NCBI GenBank assembly: GCA_017311185.1 | Contig: JAESUZ010003165.1 | Span: forward strand, 434,001 to 498,000 | Source: Proteles cristata cristata | Lineage: Eukaryota > Chordata > Mammalia > Carnivora > Hyaenidae | Direction: 5' to 3' | Length of the DNA: 64,000 nucleotides | Shown: positions 34,392-44,814 of the stretch, piece after piece | Layout: each line of letters starts with the position of its first letter | Numbering within the stretch: position 1 is the first letter of the stretch | Position numbers and translations under genes: made by a program | The notes under the pieces: model-generated | The model's database searches: none | What the model was told of the DNA's origin: nothing | What the model saw: only the letters and a program-made list of their open reading frames with translations

Positions 34392-34540
34392 ACATGTTAG
34401 TTTCAGGTGTGCAACATCATGATTCCATCTTCGTATACATTGTGAAATGATCACCACAGTAAGTCTGGTTACAATGGGTCGCCATACAAAGTCACAAAGC
34501 AATTTGTATGTGTATGCTGAGGGCTTTTAAGATTTACTTT

Positions 34541-34764
34541 CAGGGCACCTAGGTGGCTCAGCTGGTTGAGCATCTGATTCTTGATTTCAGCTCAGGTCAT
34601 GATCTCACAGTTCATGTGTTCAGGCCCATGAACTTGGGTCAGGCTCTGTGCTAACAGTGTGGAGCCTACTTGAGATTCTCTCTCCCTCTCTCTCTGCCCC
34701 ACCATGTGCTCTCATATTCTCTCTCTCTCCTCCCCCTCAAAATAAATAAATAAACTCTAAAGAA
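34541..34764 (+). mobile_element. CAN-SINE, older type
   Basis: Older form ('gattcttgatttcagctcag', 'gtgtggagcctacttgagat') with tail 'aaaataaataaataaactct'. The duplication aagatttacttt/aagatttaccttt is at 34529-34540 and 34765-34777. It sits inside the old L1. Confidence 0.93.
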
Positions 34765-35589
34765 AAGATTTACCTTTTTAGCAGCTTTCACCTTTACAAT
34801 ACAATATTATTGGCTATAGACACCATGCCGTACATTAAATCCCCATGACTTATTTATAACTGGAAGTTTATACCTCTTGATCCTCTTTACCAATTTCATC
34901 CATCCCCAACACCCTGCCCTCTGGCAACCACTGATCTACTCTTTTTATCTGTGAGTTTTGTTTGCTTTGTTTATTCATATCTTTTGCTTTTTTAGATTCC
35001 ATATACAAATGAAATCATATGGTATTTATCCTTTTGTATCTGACTAGTTTCACTTAGCATAATAGCCTCCAGATCTATCCACATTGTGGCAAATGGCAAA
35101 TTTCATTCTCTTTATGGCTGAGTAGTATTCTGGTGTGTGTGAGTGTGTGTGTGTGTGTGGTGTATCTCCACATCTTCTTTGTCCATTTATCCATCAAAGG
35201 ACACGTAGGTTCTTTCCATAGCTTGGCTGTTATAAATAATGCTGCAATGAACATTAGGATGCATATATCTTTTCAAATTAGTGTTCTTCTTTTCTTCAGA
35301 TAAATACCAAGAAGCAGAATTGCTGGATCACATGGTAGTTCTATTGTTAATTTTTTGAAGAATTTCCAAACTGTTCTCAATAGTGGCTGCACCAATGTAC
35401 ATTCCCACCAACAGTGCGTGGGGTCCCCTTTTCTTCACATCCTCACCAACCCTTGTTTTACTTTTTCGAAAACAGCCATTCTCACAGGTATGAGGTAGTA
35501 TCTATGGTGGTTTTGATTTGCATTTCCCTGATGATTGGTGATGCTGAGCATCTTCTCATGTGTCTGCTAGCCATCTGGATGTCTCCTTT

Positions 35590-35806
35590 TTTTAAATCTT
35601 TACTTGTATTTGAGACAAAGAGACAGACAGAGACAGAGTGAGAGCAGGGGAGGAGCACAGAAAGAGGAAGACACAGAATCTGAAGGAGGCTCCAGGATCT
35701 GAGCTGTCAGCACAGAGCCCAATGCAGAGCTTGAACTTATGAACTGTGAAATCATGACCTGAGAGCCAAAGTCGAATGCTTAACCGACTAAGCCACCCAG
35801 GCATCC
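35590..35806 (-). mobile_element. CAN-SINE
   Basis: Reverse-oriented SINE inside the old L1. The duplication ctggatgtctccttt/ctggatttcttcttt is at 35575-35589 and 35807-35821. Confidence 0.94.
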
Positions 35807-36725
35807 CTGGATTTCTTCTTTAGAAAGAAATGTCTGTTCAGGTCCTTTGCCCATTTTTTTTAAATTGGATTGTTTGGTTTCATTGGTATTGTGCTATGTG
35901 AGTTCTATATTTTATATGTTAACCCCTTATCAGATACATGATTTGCATATATCTTCTCCCACTCAGTAGGTTGCCATTTATTTTTGTGATTGTTTTGTTG
36001 GCTGTGCAGGAGTTTAGTTTGAGGTAATCCCAATTGTTGCATTTTACTTTTATTGCCACTGCCTTTGTAGTCAGATCTAAAACAGTATCACCAAGAACAA
36101 TGTCAAGGAGCTTACCACCTGTGTTTCCTTCTAGGAGTTTTGTGGTTTCAAGTCTTTATTCCATTGTGAGTTAATTTTTGTGTATGGTTTAAGACAGTTG
36201 ATCCAGTTACATTCTTTTGCATGTAACTGTCCAGTTTTCCCAGAACCATTTTTTAAAGAAATCGTTCTTTTCCCATTGTCCATTCTTGGGTCCTTTGTCA
36301 TAAATTAATTGACCATATATGTGTGGGTTTATTTCTGGTCTCTTTATTCTGTTCCATTGATCTCTATGTCTCTTTTTATGACAATACCACAAGGGTTTGA
36401 TTACTACACCTTGTAATATTGTTTGAAACCAGAGTGTGATACCTCCACCTTTGTTCTTCTTTCTCATAATTGTCTTGGCTATTCAAGATCTTTTGTGAGT
36501 CCATACAAATTTAGGAGTGTTTGCTCTTGTTCTGTGTGAGATGCCATTAGAATTTTGATAGAGTCTGCATAACATTGTTAAGAGATTTAGGTATAAAATC
36601 TAATGGTAAACAGTCTTATTGAAATAGCCTACAGAGTATTTCATTTACCTGCTACACCTCCCTAACATCTGAATTACCTGAAGTAATATGTTCTCCAGTT
36701 ATTATTACTTAAATTAGCAACCTGG

Positions 36726-36880
36726 GGATGCCTGGGTGGCTCTGTCAGTTGAGTATCCAACTCTTGATTTCCACTCACATCATGATAGGGATTGAGCCCC
36801 ATGTTGAGTTCCCTACTGAGCATGGAGCCTGCTTGGGATTTTCTCTATCCCTCCGCCCTTCTTCCTGGCTCATTCTCTCT

Positions 36881-36916
<36 letters not shown>

Positions 36917-36932
36917 ATTAAAAAAAAAAAAA
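36726..36932 (+). mobile_element. CAN-SINE, older type
   Basis: 'gatgcctgggtggctctgtc', 'ttccctactgagcatggagc' and tail 'tatcaaattaaaaaaaa'. The duplication tagcaacctgg/tagcagcctgg is at 36715-36725 and 36933-36943. Confidence 0.93.
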
Positions 36933-36944
36933 TAGCAGCCTGGC

Positions 36945-37295
36945 CCAAATGATTCTCAGATACTAAACATTTTATGCTTCTCAGGGCTACCCTTCTCTAT
37001 TTTTAACTTCTCTAAAATTAAACAATTCATTTCAATCTCATTATCTTTAAGATCCAATAGACTGTAATGATAATATAAATCATCCATATCATTCATCCAA
37101 CAGACTTATTCTAGGCTTTTTATAAGCCAGAAATTCTCTATCATTTTTTACTCAAAAAAGTACTTACTGTGCATCTATGTGCTGGAGATTTAATGCTAAA
37201 CAAGACAGTCAGGTTTTCCTAACTGCCAAGTCTTAAGTAATGCCTAGACATCTTAATTGCTTAGCGTCTCTTGAGATTCAAAGTGATCTAAGATG
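36945..37295. other. No recognised feature
   Basis: AT-rich spacer before the hAT element. Confidence 0.4.
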
Positions 37296-38710
37296 ATCAG
37301 CAGTCAGCAGACAATGGCCTGCAGGCCAGACCTACCCTGCTGGCCCATTTTTGTTTGATCCCCAAACTAAGAATTATGTTTACATCTATAAGTGGTTAAA
37401 AAAAATCAAAAAGAAAATGATATTTCATAGTAGCTAAAAAAATTATATGACACTCCAACTTCAGCGTCATAGATCAATTTTTATTACAACACAGCCATGT
37501 TCACCTGTTCACTCCTCTGGTTGCTTTTGCACCTACAAAAGCTGAGTGGTTGAAACAATGACCCCATGTGGTACTCCCACACTCATGGCTTTGCACACTT
37601 GTTTGGTGCACTCCAGGTCACAGTGATTCAGCTATAACTCAACAGCTTTTCAAATGTCACATGTATCACCTTACCACAATGCATACCCATCATGTCAAAA
37701 CAAGAAAAGGGGAGAAGTGTACCATACTCTTAGAACACACTGGAAGATGGACTATTTTTTTAGTGAATTAGATAACAAGGTATTTGGTTTATTATTCAAT
37801 GATATTAGATCCATGCTAACTACTACAATATAAACTATTAAGTGCTCATTGCAATATACCCAGCTCATAGGAAAAGCAGTGGTCAGAAAAATAATAAAAT
37901 TGAGAACAGAATAGCTCATCACAGCATAATTTCTTCACAAAAGTATAAAAAAATTAAAAATGAGACAGCAACAAATTCAGTTTCTGAGTGGCTGCTGTGT
38001 TGGCCAGGCGAGGAAAGCCATTTACGAATGGTGAGTTAATTAAGTTGTGTTTGATTGCAGCAGCTGAAGCAATGTGTCCAAAGAAAATAAACTTGTTTAG
38101 GACGATTAGTCTTTTGGTAAGAACAGTTGTTCAAAGAGTTGAAGACGTCGAGAGTAATATCAATAGTCAATTTAAAAACGAGGCAAATTATTCTGAGTGG
38201 TTTTCCTTGGCTTTGATGAGTTGACAGATGTTATGGGATACCGCTCAGTTGTTCTTTATAAAGAGTCAATTTTGCTGATTTTGAAGTGACTAAAGAATTA
38301 GCCTCTATGAATAGGCCGCATGGAACAACTACAAACAAGGATATTTCCAAAGAAGTTAAAAAAGTACTAATTCAATACAACTTAAGCTATTAAGTGGACT
38401 CCGTGAAGATATTTTACAACTTAGGCTGGTAAAAGTTATGTGTGGGACAAAAACAGACTTAACTGAACAAAGGTGAAGAGCTTGTAAAAATGTCAGGTGT
38501 TTAAAGTCCAGGGTTATTTCAGTCGTCAACAAGTATGCTGAGGACTCCGTCAAGCGACATTAAACCAGCAGTGTTAATGATGATTTTCATTTGTTCTGAT
38601 AGCCTTAACCGTCATTAGTCTCATGAAATTTTCTCAAAAATAGAAGCTGAATATCATGAACCACTCTATCATACGGCAGTACTATGTCTTAACACTGGTC
38701 AAGTTTGACT

Positions 38711-38875
38711 ATCATTTTATTTTATTTCTTAATGTCTCACTTATTTTTGAGGGAGACAGCATGAAGGGGAGGGGCACAGAGCAGCAAGCCCGCTGAGGGG
38801 CTCGGACTCACAAACCATGAGATCATGACCTGGGCCGAAGTGCGATGTCCAACCAACTACGCCGCCCAGGCGCCC
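38711..38875 (-). mobile_element. CAN-SINE, internally deleted
   Basis: Short reverse-oriented SINE. The middle is reduced to 'ggggcacagagcagcaagcc'; the head complement reads 'cgccgcccaggcgcc'. The short duplication tttgact is at 38704-38710 and 38876-38882. It interrupts the Charlie transposase. Confidence 0.85.
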
Positions 38876-38944
38876 TTTGACTGGTTTTTTTTTTAAAGCT
38901 CAGGGTCAAGGATGAGTCTTTTCTGAATTAGAAGAGCCGCCATC

Positions 38945-39620
38945 ACTAAAATGAGCCAATCAGAGAACTCTAGATGCTGGCGAGGATGTGGAGAAACGGG
39001 CACCCTCCTGCACTGTTGGTGGGAATGTAAACTGGTGCAGCCCCTCTGGAAAACAGTGTGGAGGTTCCTAAGGAAACTAACACTAGAACTCCCCTAGGAC
39101 CCAGCAATAGCACTGCTGGGAATTTACCCAGTGGACACAGAAATGCTGATGCACAGGGGCACATGGACCCCAATGTTCATAGCAGCACTCTCCACAACAG
39201 CCAAAACATGGAAAGAGCCTAAGTGTCCATCAACAGATGAATGGATCAAGAAGATGTGGTTTATCCATACCATGGAATACTCCATGGCAGTGAGAAACAA
39301 TGAAATCTGGCCTGTGTAGCAACATGGATGGACCTTGAGGGTGTTATGCTGAGCGAAATAAGTCAGGCAGAGAAGGACATATGTTTGCATATATAGGTGG
39401 GTTAGGAGGAACTTAACGGAGGACCATGGGGGAGGAGAAGGGGAAATATAGTTGGGGAGAGGGAGGGAGGCAAACCATGAGAGACTCTTGAATGCTGAGA
39501 ACAAACTGAGGACTGGTGGATGTGGGGGGGAGGGGGGATGGGCATGGAGGAGGGCACTTGTGGGGAGCACTGGGTGTTATATGGAAACCAACTTGACAAT
39601 AAACTATTTGTAAAAAAAAA
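38945..39620 (+). mobile_element. 5'-truncated L1 3' end (ORF2 tail and 3' UTR)
   Basis: Starts in ORF2 at 'ctaaaatgagccaatcagag' and runs through the ORF2p C-terminal region ('tgttggtgggaatgtaaact'; PKCPSTDEWIKKMW at 39217-39260). A G-rich 3' UTR follows (about 39521-39540), then 'gggtgttatatggaaacc' and an A tail at about 39611-39626. Frames are broken near 39095 and 39315. A clear private duplication is not seen (only 'atcact' shared). Confidence 0.9.
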
Positions 39621-39639
39621 AAAAAAAGAAAGAAAAATC

Positions 39640-39789
39640 ACTCCTCATGTTTAGGACTCCAAACCCCTCCAGTCATGAACAAGCTCATGAATTTAAAGGT
39701 TAAAAACAAATAAATAAATAAAAATAAAATTAAATAAATGAGACAACATATGCAATTACTTAAATAGTTCATCACCTTTCAATTCTTAC
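39640..39789. other. Unassigned segment in the composite insertion
   Basis: Ends in an A/T-rich run with AAATA units at about 39707-39738. Origin unclear. Confidence 0.35.
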
Positions 39790-39885
39790 CATTAATTATG
39801 CAGATGAGAATCAATTAAGGAAGAGTCATAAAGGTAACAGGCTTGCCCACAGTTAGTCAGAATAAGGTCTGGGATTTGAACCCTA
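39790..39885 (-). repeat. MIR fragment
   Basis: 'ggtaacaggcttgcccacag' and 'ggtctgggatttgaacccta' are antisense MIR. Confidence 0.6.
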
Positions 39886-40019
39886 TGTCTACTGTAGGAG
39901 AGAGCTTCCAAAACAGCACCAATGATTCCTACCTCCTGGTGGTCACATCCTGCGTGATTTCCTCACACATTATGTCCACAAGTATGGCAGAAGCTACAGT
40001 ATGTCACTGCCAAGATGAG

Positions 40020-40379
40020 ATGGTACGAGTCTGCGGCTCAGAGTGGAATGGTGCTTGCCAGGAAACAAAGGTAGTGGAAATGGGAAGATGTTCATCAAAG
40101 GGCACAAAGTTCGAGTTATACAGGGTGAATAAATTCTGGAGATCTAATGAACAGCATGGTGACTATAGTTAATAATACTATACTGTATGTTTGAAATTTG
40201 CTGAGACTATATCTTAGGTGTTAACTATGTGAGATATTGTTAATTATCTTGATTGCAGTGATTATTTGACAATATTTACATATCTCAAAATATCATGAGG
40301 TACACCTTAAATACATACAGTTTTAACTTGTCAATCGAACCTCAATAAAGTTAAAACAAATAAAATAAAATAAAAAAAA
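40020..40379 (+). mobile_element. Old L1M 3' end
   Basis: 'gaatggtgcttgccagg', 'gaataaattctggagatcta', 'gtgactatagttaataatac' and the end 'cgaacctcaataaagttaaa' match the L1MA/L1MB 3' UTR. An A-rich tail to 40379 precedes agaagagccacc, a copy of 38930-38941. Confidence 0.8.
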
Positions 40380-41254
40380 AGAAGAGCCACCCTCAGCCAC
40401 TATAAATGAATGCTGAGTAGCTTTGGAAATTACCTTTTCTGCAAAAGTGACAATGGCTTTTTAGTGACTTCAACCTAAAATTATAAGCCAAAACAGAACT
40501 AACATGCAAAACTTTTATGGTGATAAAGTCATTTCATTGACAACTAATGTCTGAATCACCAGTAATGCTTCATGTACTTGCCATGCTGGCAAAAGTTAAA
40601 ACAGAAACTGAGATTTCCATTCCCACACAAACTTGCAACAGATAAATTTTCTGAACTCAAACTATAGCAGCGGTTTTCAGACTTCCATGCAATTGCAAAG
40701 GAAATTTTCATATTTCAAAATCCATTTAACTGTGTCATTGAGGAGCACCTCCACCTAACTTTCCATTTTAAGTGATAAATCTGCTATATAACAATATGAA
40801 ACAAGAGAACAATCTCCTAAATTCTATAAATGTCCCCCAGGCAGTGAATACACTCACTTAAAATCACGTGCTTGTGGAGTGATATCACTATTTAGCAGCA
40901 CCTTTCTGTGTGAAAAAAAGAACATTTTTAGTGATGAAATATGTACATTCTTATTACAGATCAACATTAAGGGGAAAATATTTGCAATTAATTCTGGTGA
41001 TAGGGAACATTAACTTTGTACCCCAATTAAATGAAAATGTTACCCTCCCCCCAAAATAATTTCACTCTTCTCATTAGCAAATGTGTTTCACCAAAATAAT
41101 AATAATAATAATTGCATTCAACTATTATATTTCTAACTTAATTAGTGAAAATGTGTTTTCTCTCTTATTGTGTAAGTACTTGCATAAGACCTTCAATTCT
41201 GCCTCTTGAATTACTATCTAGCCCCTTACCAAAAAGTTTGCCAACCCCTGCTTT

Positions 41255-41815
41255 AAACAGTTGGTGGTAAAATGGAGGATGTCACAGTCTCCAAGGAGCA
41301 TAAACTGTTTATGTTTCCCAGAAGTGGAACAAGTTACAAAAATATAAAGATAAAAAAAATATCACAGGTTATGAATGACATAAATCAAAAACTCTTGAAG
41401 TATAACCTTGTCTGAAAGAGGGACAAAGTACAACATACTTCACTAAGACTCTTGCCAAAAGATTTGACACAAATTAGGATATCAGGAATGACTCCCCCTT
41501 GGGGCTCAAGCCTCCACAAAGATGCTGGTATTCCCTAGCTGATAATCCAGGGATCTCAAGTCACAAGGGGGAGGTCAGCAGAATCTAGTGCCTCGAATTA
41601 GAGTCCTCCTTATTTATCTGGGCACCATGCAAAGATCCTGGCTTTCCATGCAACTCAATGAAGAGGGCAGATGCCTATAAAATAATGACCGAGATACAAT
41701 CTCCCAATACAATTAAAGAATCACAACCAAATCTGAGTCAATGTAAAAAAAAGAAAATTTGCATACGTATTTGTGGACATGAGTCATCACTGCGACTTGA
41801 GATGGCTAACTTCAT
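41255..41815. other. No recognised feature
   Basis: Unassigned; no gene signal. Confidence 0.4.
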
Positions 41816-41819
41816 AGCC

Positions 41820-41910
41820 ATGTGAGGACTGAATGGAATAAATTATATAAAGTATTTAGCCAAGTGCCTGGGGCCAGAATTATATTGGCTGTTATTAATA
41901 TTTATCCAGC
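41820..41910 (+). repeat. MIR 3' fragment
   Basis: 'ataaagtatttagccaagtg' and 'cctggggccagaattatatt' match the MIR 3' end. Confidence 0.6.
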
Positions 41911-41914
41911 CACA

Positions 41915-42509
41915 TCTGTTCTTCTTTTTTCACATTCCCTGCTTCCTTTGCTCCTTGCTATTCCTCAGAGTTGCCAATCGTTTGCATTTCTGTGCATCAG
42001 CACATAATGCTCCTTCTCCCTGAAACTGCCATCTCTCCCTTGTCTCCTGGTTCCGTTACTTTGCCCGACCTCCATCCATTCTCAGTGTGCTCTGCCCTGC
42101 TCGGCGCTCCTGACAGGTGCTCCTGACACCGACCGTATGGACTGCAGTACCCGGTTCCCTTGCCGGCTGACTTCATTAGATTTGACCGACAGCCGGGCAC
42201 CAATGGGAAGAGGAAGAGATTAAGGAATGTCTTAGCAGCTGCCACCCAGCTTAGACACTGTACCTCTGGAAGCAGCCAGGTGCCTTCACTACCGCACCTG
42301 TAACCAGGTGGCTGCTCCTCCACGGCTCCAGCCCTCACTGGGCTCCAGGACCTCTATCTCTTGCTCGTCCTTTTGGCTGAATAAAGAGGTAATAGTGTCC
42401 TACTTTGCCTGCCTCTCCATCCTTCCTTTGCCTTCTGTCTCTACTGTTGTATGCAGTACCTCCACTGAAACTCTCAGGGCTGACTGTGTTTCCTGCTGCC
42501 CTGGCTAAT
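41915..42509 (+). repeat. Unclassified medium-reiterated repeat
   Basis: GC-richer than its surroundings. 'cagccgggcaccaatgggaa', 'ggtggctgctcctccacggc' and 'actgtgtttcctgctgccct' resemble a known mammalian interspersed repeat, perhaps an LTR, that I cannot name. The open frames here (66-113 codons) show no domain. Confidence 0.4.
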
Positions 42510-42524
42510 AAATCTGCCTAACAA

Positions 42525-42622
42525 ACTTGTTAGGATGAGCACTGGGTGTTATATGGAAGCCAACTTGACAATAAACTATGAAAGAAAAAATAATAATAAT
42601 AAAATTTTTAGAAAATTTTAAA
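42525..42622 (+). mobile_element. Very short L1 3' end
   Basis: Begins near 'gatgagcactgggtgttata', then 'caacttgacaataaactatg' and an A/AAT-rich tail. The duplication aaatctgcct is at 42510-42519 and 42623-42632, though bases 42520-42532 between the left copy and the L1 text ('aacaaacttgtta') are unexplained. Confidence 0.8.
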
Positions 42623-42635
42623 AAATCTGCCTCAA

Positions 42636-42829
42636 GTTCTTTTTGTAAATGTGTCTTTATTTTGGGGAGAACGCAAGTGGGAGGTGGGAAAAGAGAGAGG
42701 GGAACAGAGGATCGGAAGCTGGCTCCATGTTGTCGGGCTGACAGCAGCAAGCCCAGTGTGGAGCCCAGGAACCGTGAGGTCATGACCCGAGCCGAAGTCA
42801 GATGCTCAGCTGTGTCACCCAGATGCCCC
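42636..42829 (-). mobile_element. CAN-SINE, diverged
   Basis: Reverse-oriented: 'gaggtcatgacccgagccga', and head complement 'tgtgtcacccagatgcccc'. Flanks tgcctcaagttctt and tgcctaacaaattctt look like one target with a small indel. Confidence 0.88.
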
Positions 42830-42889
42830 TGCCTAACAAATTCTTACCCAGCCTTACATTCAGCCTGAATAGACGCACTGCTGTGAAAC

Positions 42890-43070
42890 CCTGTTCAGTA
42901 ACACTTTTTCCCAGGTTGAGCTGAGTCCTCCCTTGTTGGTGTTCCGCCCATAGTTTCTTCAGGGTTTTGTGATCGGTGTTACATATCCCCAACAGAATGT
43001 CAGCTCCCTAAGAAACAGAATCATATCTTATTCACTGGTTAATCTCTGGTATATTTTACAGTGTAAGGGA
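42890..43070 (+). repeat. L2 LINE 3' end
   Basis: 'gaatgtcagctccctaagaa', 'catatcttattcactggtta' and 'atctctggtatattttacag' match the L2 3' end. Confidence 0.65.
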
Positions 43071-43074
43071 AGAG

Positions 43075-43389
43075 AGGGGGGAGAAAAGGAAAAACTCTAA
43101 ATATGCTCATTTACTCTCAGGTGGGAATCAAGATGGAAGGGAGTTGGATAACGGCCTAAAATAATGGCCCATTAATAGGGCTCCCTACCCCACTTAATTG
43201 TTTTCCTCAATGTAGCACTTTTTCCTTAAAACACTAAGACTCTCAAAACAAATATCATAAAAATGAAAGCAGAAAATAGTGATAATCCTCAAAACAGTTG
43301 CAACATGAATGTGAGACAAACCCAGAATCTTCAGTTTTACCAGAAATAAGTGACAGAAGTGGAGAATAAAAGGAGAGAGGGAGAGAGAA

Positions 43390-43457
<68 letters not shown>

Positions 43458-43790
43458 GAAGAAGGTTCAGACACATTCATATTTGATATCAATGAAGCTG
43501 ATGACAACTGTCATTATTTCTTATATTTAACATGTTATAATATTGAGACTAGTAGAAAAATCTCAAATTTTATATCATATGTGGTATAAAAAAAAATCCA
43601 ACTCCATCAGATAAAAGTAAGAGTGTAACAGAATCTTGCAATGACTAGGCTATAAAAGCAGAAAAACTGATACTAGTTTGGCTTAAAAATTGATTTTTAC
43701 TTTACTGTAAAAGTAAACATCTGAGACCCATTTCAGAAAACTAATTTTTTGTTTCTTTGTTGGAGATGTTTTTGGTTTGGGTTTACCTAT
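43075..43790. other. No gene; holds (GA)n repeat
   Basis: Unassigned except for a GA microsatellite with regular GAAA interruptions at about 43371-43454. The Arg/Glu-rich and Ser/Leu-rich frames over it are artefacts. Confidence 0.6.
43371..43454. repeat. (GA)n microsatellite
   Basis: GA units broken by GAAA in a quasi-regular pattern. Confidence 0.96.
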
Positions 43791-43794
43791 TTGC

Positions 43795-43920
43795 CAGGTA
43801 CCCTGTGCACACGAATCCCCTGGGATAGTGTCATAATGCAGACTCCAGATCCATAGGTCTGAGATGGAACGTGCGTTTCTATCAAGCTCCCTGGTGAGCT
43901 CTCCGCTGCTGGTCTGTTAG
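43795..43920. mobile_element. MER5A-like fragment
   Basis: 'cacgaatcccctgggatagt', 'cagactccagatccataggt' and 'ctatcaagctccctggtgag' follow MER5A text. Confidence 0.55.
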
Positions 43921-44034
43921 CAGACTTTGAGTGGTTAGACTGTCTGTTCTTGCTCTTGACGTCTCATTTTTAAAGGGATTTTCTTAAGCCTTCACTGCAT
44001 TAAAGTCACCTGAAGGCTTGAGAACATACAGATT

Positions 44035-44446
44035 CTCGTTCTATCTTAGCTGTGGTGGTAGAATCCATGATAAATTTTCATAGAACTAAATACACACTCT
44101 AGTGTATGTCAGATTGGTGACAATGGGGGCGCCTGGGTGGCTCAGTAGGTTACAGGTCCGACTTCGGCTCAGGTTACGGTCTCACGGTTCCAGAGTTCAA
44201 GGCCTGCGTCGGGCTCTGTGCAGACAGCTTAGAGCCTGGAGCTGCTTCGGATTCTGTTTCCCTCTCTCTGCTCCCCTGCTCACGCTGTCTCTCTCTGTCT
44301 GTCTCTGTCTGTCTCTGTCTCTGCCTCTGTCTCTCTCTCTCAAAAATAAAATAAACATTAAAAAAAAATTTTAACTGGTGACAATAGATCTCTGTATTAT
44401 TTCTTCCAATTTCATGTGAATGTACAATTATCTCATAACAGAAAGT

Positions 44447-44480
<34 letters not shown>
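44035..44480 (+). mobile_element. Old L1M 3' end with (AC)n tail, holding a SINE
   Basis: 'tccatgataaattttcatag' and 'aactaaatacacactctagt', then, after the SINE, 'ctgtattatttcttccaatt' and 'tcatgtgaatgtacaattat' are L1M 3' UTR text. The poly(A) has become a CA repeat (44449-44488). The duplication acatacagatt/acacacagatt is at 44024-44034 and 44481-44491. Confidence 0.75.
44125..44375 (+). mobile_element. CAN-SINE
   Basis: Cat-type SINE with 'gggggcgcctgggtggctca' and 'gcgtcgggctctgtgcagac', CT/CTGT tract and A tail. The duplication tggtgacaat is at 44115-44124 and 44376-44385. It is inside the old L1 tail. Confidence 0.95.
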
Positions 44481-44489
<9 letters not shown>

Positions 44490-44625
44490 TTGCCAGGTCC
44501 TATCCCAAGGGTTTCTGATTCAATAGGACTGAGACACAGCCTGAAAATTTACATTTCTAACAAATTCCCAGGTGATGCAGCAAATCTGGGGACGATACTT
44601 GGAGAATTGCTGATGTCAAATAATG

Positions 44626-44812
44626 GTTTTCTACTCTGGCTGCACATTAGAATCACCGAGGGAGCTTTTTAATAACTCTTCATACCCAATCCCAACACAG
44701 AACAATTAAACAGTAATTTCTGGAGGTGAAACTTGCATATTAGTGTTTTCTAAAAAGCTTCTCAGATAATTCTAATATGAAGCCAAGATTAAGAACAACT
44801 CAATTTAAGTTT
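44626..44812 (+). mobile_element. MER5A hAT MITE
   Basis: 'aatggttttctactctggct', 'gcacattagaatcaccgagg', 'gagctttttaataa' and the end 'gccaagattaagaacaact' span almost the whole element. Confidence 0.8.
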
Positions 44813-44814
44813 AA

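Larger units (their letters stand above)
33935..36590 (-). mobile_element. Old L1 (L1M-type), ORF2 3' part and 3' UTR, antisense
   Basis: About 2.6 kb span reading as reverse-complement L1: 'aattgaggtgtaattgacat', 'cctctggcaaccactgatct', 'tggctgagtagtattctggt', 'acattcccaccaacagtgcg', then 'tcttctcccactcagtaggt' and 'gttccattgatctctatgtc'. It is interrupted by a carnivore L1 (33985-34391), a plus-strand SINE (34541-34764), a TG repeat (35131-35162) and a minus-strand SINE (35590-35806). No long frame survives. Confidence 0.88.
37842..41050 (+). pseudogene. Broken hAT-Charlie transposase
   Basis: Recognisable blocks in order, in shifting frames: ARRGKPFTNGELIKLC near 37997-38044; LFRTISLLVRTVVQRVEDVE near 38091-38150; EWFSLAL near 38197-38217; a CGTKT-type block near 38440; NHRQF…EAEYH-type text near 38606-38660. 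After the inserted composite come a DFHAIxKEI…QNPFNC-type block near 40680-40740 and the dimerisation block 'agcagcacctttctgtgtga' at 40896-41045 (STFLCEK…NFVPQLNE-like). The same domain plan is known from Charlie-derived host genes such as GTF2IRD2 and ZBED5. Multiple stops and frameshifts make it a fossil, not a domesticated gene. Confidence 0.8.
37298..41250 (+). mobile_element. hAT-Charlie DNA transposon, nearly full span, dead
   Basis: The left end 'cagcagtcagcagacaatgg' and right end 'aaaaagtttgccaacccctg' are degraded terminal inverted repeats of the same type as the short hAT elements at 7.2 and 56.3 kb. Between them lie a family-typical non-coding 5' part (37300-37540), a broken transposase and a hAT C-terminal dimerisation region. 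Later insertions (a SINE at 38711-38875 and a composite at 38942-40379) account for roughly 1.6 kb. The element would cut and paste DNA in an ancestor; here it cannot. Confidence 0.8.
43985..44622 (+). mobile_element. MER5A split by an old L1 tail
   Basis: The left half ends 'taaagtcacctgaaggcttg' and 'agaacatacagatt' (to 44034). The right half resumes 'agattgccaggtcc' at 44487 and ends 'gggacgatacttggagaatt'. The interruption (44035-44480) is an old L1 3' end carrying a SINE. Confidence 0.7.

Noticed and set aside
37988..38224. Transposase-like frame as a possible domesticated host gene
   Set aside because: The rest of the domain is broken by stops, frameshifts and insertions, so no full protein could be made.
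43255..43589. Arg/Glu-rich and Ser/Leu-rich frames
   Set aside because: Translations of the GA microsatellite.
44102..44374. 90-codon Arg- and Leu-rich frame
   Set aside because: Lies entirely within a CAN-SINE and its CT tract.
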